DNA of 64,000 nucleotides from Gemmatimonadales bacterium (lineage in GTDB: Bacteria > Gemmatimonadota > Gemmatimonadetes > Gemmatimonadales > GWC2-71-9). Shown piece by piece: positions 62,804 through 64,000 of this stretch. Every line of letters starts with the position of its first letter. Position 1 is the stretch's first letter. The notes below the pieces were generated by a model. It ran no database searches, was not told the DNA's origin, and was given only the letters and a program-made list of their open reading frames with translations. The stretch covers positions 1 through 64,000 of the forward strand of contig JACKDA010000003.1 in assembly GCA_020633775.1 (NCBI GenBank), read 5' to 3'. The position numbers were made by a program, and so were the translations under genes.

Positions 62804-64000
62804 ACACCTTCGTCGAGCTCCAGGCCTCGCTCCTCGGCCGGTTCTCGCTGGAGCGCGAGCTGGGGCGCGGGGGGATGGGGACGGTGTGGCTCGCCCGCGA
62901 CGTGCGACTCGATCGCCTCGTCGCGATCAAGGTGCTCCACCCCGACCTCGCGGCTGACCCCGTCGCGCGCGAGCGGTTCGTCGCCGAGGCCCGGACGGCG
63001 GCGCGCCTCGCGCATCCGCACGTGGTGCCGGTCTTCGCGGTGGAGGCGGCGCACGACCCGCCGTTGATCGTGATGGCGCTGGTCGACGGCGAGACAGCGG
63101 CGGCACGGCTCGCCCGACGCGGCGCCCTCCCGGCGGCCGAGGTCGAGCGGATCCTCCGGGAGATCGCCTGGGCCCTCGGCTACGCCCATGCGGCGGGGGT
63201 GGTCCACCGCGACCTCACCCTCGCGAACATCCTCCTCGAGCGCGAGACCGGGCGCGCGCTGCTCGCCGACTTCGGCCTGGCCGTTGCCCGCGAGGCCCCC
63301 GATGGTTCGCCCGTCTTCGGCACCCCGGGCTACCTCGCCCCCGAGCTGATCCGGGGGGAGCTCGCCGATGCCCGCAGCGACCTCTACGCCCTCGGCGTGG
63401 TCGGGTACACCCTGCTCGCCGGCCGACCGCCGTTCCGGGGCGACTCGACCGGCGAGGTGCTCGCGCGGCACCTCGTCGCCGCGCCCGACCCGCTCGGGCC
63501 GCAGGCGGCAGGCGCCCCGCGACGCCTCGTCGAGCTGATCGAGACCTGTCTCGCAAAGGAACCCGCGCAGCGACCCCGCGATGCCGACGAGGTGCTCGCC
63601 CGGCTCGATCGCACGCCGGAGACCGTGGCGATCGCCCCGCCCCTGGCCGACTGGTTCGCCCGCTGGGAGCGGATCCGCCCGATCTACGCCCTCGCCACGC
63701 CGATCCTCGGGCTGCAACCGTCGCTGCTGGTCTGGGGCTACTTCAGCAGCGGCCGCGCGCCGCTGCTCGCTGCGGCCGTGGTGACGACGCTCGCGTCGAT
63801 GACCGCCATCCCGGTGGCGATCCACCTCGCCTCGGAAGTCTCCGCACTGCGGCGCCTGCAACACCACGGCTTCGGCATCGACGACATCCGCGCCGCGTGG
63901 CCGCACTGGGCCGCCCAACTGCAGGAGCGCTACGACCGCGACGGCCTCAGGCCGCTGGCGGGGCGGGTCATCTTCGACCTCACCGCGATCGGGGCGCTCC
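62800..64000 (+). CDS. Serine/threonine protein kinase with membrane segments, 5' part
   Basis: 400 codons to the window edge, no stop yet. Kinase domain from residue ~13: glycine loop LGRGGMGTVWLARD, VAIKVLHPDL (ATP lysine), a catalytic loop VVHRDLTLANILLE in which the usual HRDLKPxN lysine is Thr, LADFGLAVARE, GTPGYLAPELIRG. After the domain (~residue 290) come hydrophobic segments (PSLLVWGYFSSGR, LLAAAVVTTLASMTAIPVAI). The only plausible start is CTG 62800, overlapping the queF stop as CTGA: the nearest in-frame ATG/GTG/TTG upstream is a GTG at 62551, well inside queF, and the next downstream ATG is within the glycine loop. Confidence 0.85.
   Translation, partial: MNTFVELQASLLGRFSLERELGRGGMGTVWLARDVRLDRLVAIKVLHPDLAADPVARERFVAEARTAARLAHPHVVPVFAVEAAHDPPLIVMALVDGETAAARLARRGALPAAEVERILREIAWALGYAHAAGVVHRDLTLANILLERETGRALLADFGLAVAREAPDGSPVFGTPGYLAPELIRGELADARSDLYALGVVGYTLLAGRPPFRGDSTGEVLARHLVAAPDPLGPQAAGAPRRLVELIETCLAKEPAQRPRDADEVLARLDRTPETVAIAPPLADWFARWERIRPIYALATPILGLQPSLLVWGYFSSGRAPLLAAAVVTTLASMTAIPVAIHLASEVSALRRLQHHGFGIDDIRAAWPHWAAQLQERYDRDGLRPLAGRVIFDLTAIGAL

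Overview
The window is high-GC DNA from an anoxygenic, bacteriochlorophyll a-making phototroph with a type-2 (quinone) reaction centre. The combination of a two-gene reaction-centre H subunit, pufBALMC next to bchCXYZ, the carotenoid hydratase gene cruF beside crtF, and an alternative complex III operon points to a phototrophic member of the Gemmatimonadota (Gemmatimonas phototrophica-like). This is inferred from gene content; no 16S gene is present.

Layout. (1) 1-13148, plus strand: bchF (3' end), bchN, bchB, bchH, bchL, bchM, lhaA, puhA split into two ORFs, puhB, puhC, a small membrane-protein gene and acsF. Much of 1130-8340 carries many +1/-1 frame breaks although protein similarity continues through them, so sequence error is the likeliest cause. 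(2) 13183-22976: ordinary genes separate the two photosynthesis blocks: a lipoprotein, a HerA/DUF853 ATPase, an M19 dipeptidase, dodecin, a small membrane protein, a sodium:solute symporter, a HAD-GT20 fusion (glucosylglycerol- or trehalose-phosphate synthase/phosphatase) and two envelope proteins. (3) 43610 down to 23085, minus strand: a 20.5-kb run of hemB-hemL-hemG, an M16 peptidase, bchI-bchD-puhE-cruF-crtF, then bchC-X-Y-Z-pufB-A-L-M-C. A TGTC-N10-GACA operator overlies a TTGACA -35 box before bchC, and a strong hairpin follows pufC. The run joins early tetrapyrrole synthesis, Mg-chelatase, chlorin reductase, carotenoid, antenna and reaction-centre genes. (4) 43827-47996, plus strand: a four-gene operon that looks like bacterial ceramide/sphingolipid synthesis (serine palmitoyltransferase, bacterial ceramide synthase-like GNAT protein, CerR-like reductase, PAP2 headgroup transferase/phosphatase). 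(5) 47980-50955: a cupredoxin lipoprotein, a Cys-rich protein, and an ECF sigma/anti-sigma pair. (6) 58408 down to 51057, minus strand: actABCDEF, alternative complex III, which could return electrons from quinol to the periplasmic carriers feeding the tetraheme PufC. (7) 58526-64000: an rRNA/tRNA methyltransferase, a beta-hydroxyacid dehydrogenase, DNA polymerase IV, a class IV aminotransferase, QueF and the start of a Ser/Thr kinase.

Genes are tightly packed with many ATGA/GTGA overlaps; several overlaps read CTGA and appear to use CTG as start. No tRNA, rRNA, insertion sequence or CRISPR array was seen, and no stretch longer than 300 bases lacks a gene. Names were assigned by reading protein motifs, without database searches.
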